Positions 63,819 to 64,000 of a stretch of 64,000 nucleotides of DNA are shown here, piece by piece (the stretch's first letter is position 1; every line of letters begins with the position of its first letter). Both the position numbers and the translations under genes were made by a program. Origin of the DNA: Streptomyces nigrescens (lineage in GTDB: Bacteria; Actinomycetota; Actinomycetes; Streptomycetales; Streptomycetaceae); assembly GCA_024349765.1 (NCBI GenBank), contig AP026073.1, positions 7,626,001 to 7,690,000 on the forward strand, given 5' to 3'. The notes below the pieces were generated by a model. The model was not told the DNA's origin, searched no databases, and was given only the letters and a program-made list of their open reading frames with translations.

Positions 63819-64000
63819 TCAGCGCCGGCGCCCCCTCGTCGGACGGCTGGCCCGCGCCGCCTTCGCCCGCTTCGCCGCGAAGCGCACACCGCCGGGGCTC
63901 TCGCCCACCTCGACCCGCACCACCGTCGTCGGCGGATCCACGATGCCCTCGCCGACCTGCAGCACCGAGGTGTCGACCACACCGAGCTTGCTCAGCGCGG
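63819..64000 (-). CDS. rsmG: 16S rRNA (guanine-N7) methyltransferase RsmG (GidB), C-terminus only
   Basis: The last about 60 codons are visible; the rest lies beyond the window. The minus-strand frame ending with TGA at 63819 gives 'ALSKLGVVDTSVLQVGEGIVDPPTTVVRVEVGESPGGVRF' followed by an Arg/Ala-rich tail. 'DPPTTVVR' is the conserved end of actinobacterial RsmG. Its presence upstream of parA confirms the origin-proximal gene order. Confidence 0.85.
   Translation of the reverse strand, partial: ALSKLGVVDTSVLQVGEGIVDPPTTVVRVEVGESPGGVRFAAKRAKAARASRPTRGRRR

Overview
The window is high-GC actinobacterial chromosome, almost certainly Streptomyces. The support is ssgA/ssgR (sporulation genes restricted to sporulating actinomycetes), a sigma-R type trxBA promoter, GTG/TTG starts, leaderless promoters, and the block pcnA - DUF6049 - murJ - pseudokinase - sigM - anti-sigma - trxB - trxA - GNAT - parB - parA - rsmG. 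That block is the origin-proximal gene order of actinobacteria (the Mycobacterium tuberculosis counterpart is pcnA to gidB). The right end is inside rsmG, so dnaA and oriC should lie a few kb beyond it, and parA/parB/rsmG are read away from the origin.

Layout. 1-12.8 kb: end of a LacI-type regulator, a metallophosphoesterase, a membrane protein, thiC under a TPP riboswitch, a YibE/F-like membrane protein with a His-rich N-terminus, ssgA and ssgR, two repeat-rich gene-free stretches, a cupin, a PF04020-type membrane protein, a low-molecular-weight protein tyrosine phosphatase and a frameshifted cystathionine gamma-lyase. 13-31 kb: mostly regulators and accessory enzymes (LysR, NUDIX, PNPOx-like, flavohaemoglobin-like, HAD, GlcG/HbpS-like, MFS/MarR divergon, GNAT, a zinc-ribbon TetR, class V aminotransferase, serine hydrolase, a MerR-sliding clamp fusion, XRE and a flavodoxin-fold oxidoreductase). 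31-37 kb: dnaB, MATE exporter, secreted serine protease and the operon rpsF-ssb-rpsR-rplI. 37-48.8 kb: cell-wall and envelope genes (FemX-like, alanine-racemase-like, mannosyltransferase, class A PBP), then PadR-ino1, an MFS protein and an LppU/SCO3897-like protein. 49-64 kb: tRNA nucleotidyltransferase, envelope proteins, MurJ with a separate pseudokinase partner, SigM and its anti-sigma factor, thioredoxin system, ParB, ParA and the end of rsmG.

The main overlay is a dense field of ParB-binding parS sites: 22 exact copies of GTTTCACGTGAAAC and one single-mismatch copy. They sit in intergenic regions, in the stems of terminator-like palindromes, inside the variable stem of the thiC TPP riboswitch, in a regular about 38-bp array between convergent genes, and inside open reading frames, where every one of the six is read in the phase Val-Ser-Arg-Glu-Thr. 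Two hosts of coding parS sites are parA and parB themselves, and a third is a regulator that joins a MerR helix-turn-helix to beta-sliding-clamp domains. DnaA-box-like 9-mers lie upstream of dnaB and of parA. Together these make the window the replication/segregation organising zone next to oriC, interleaved with ordinary housekeeping and envelope genes.
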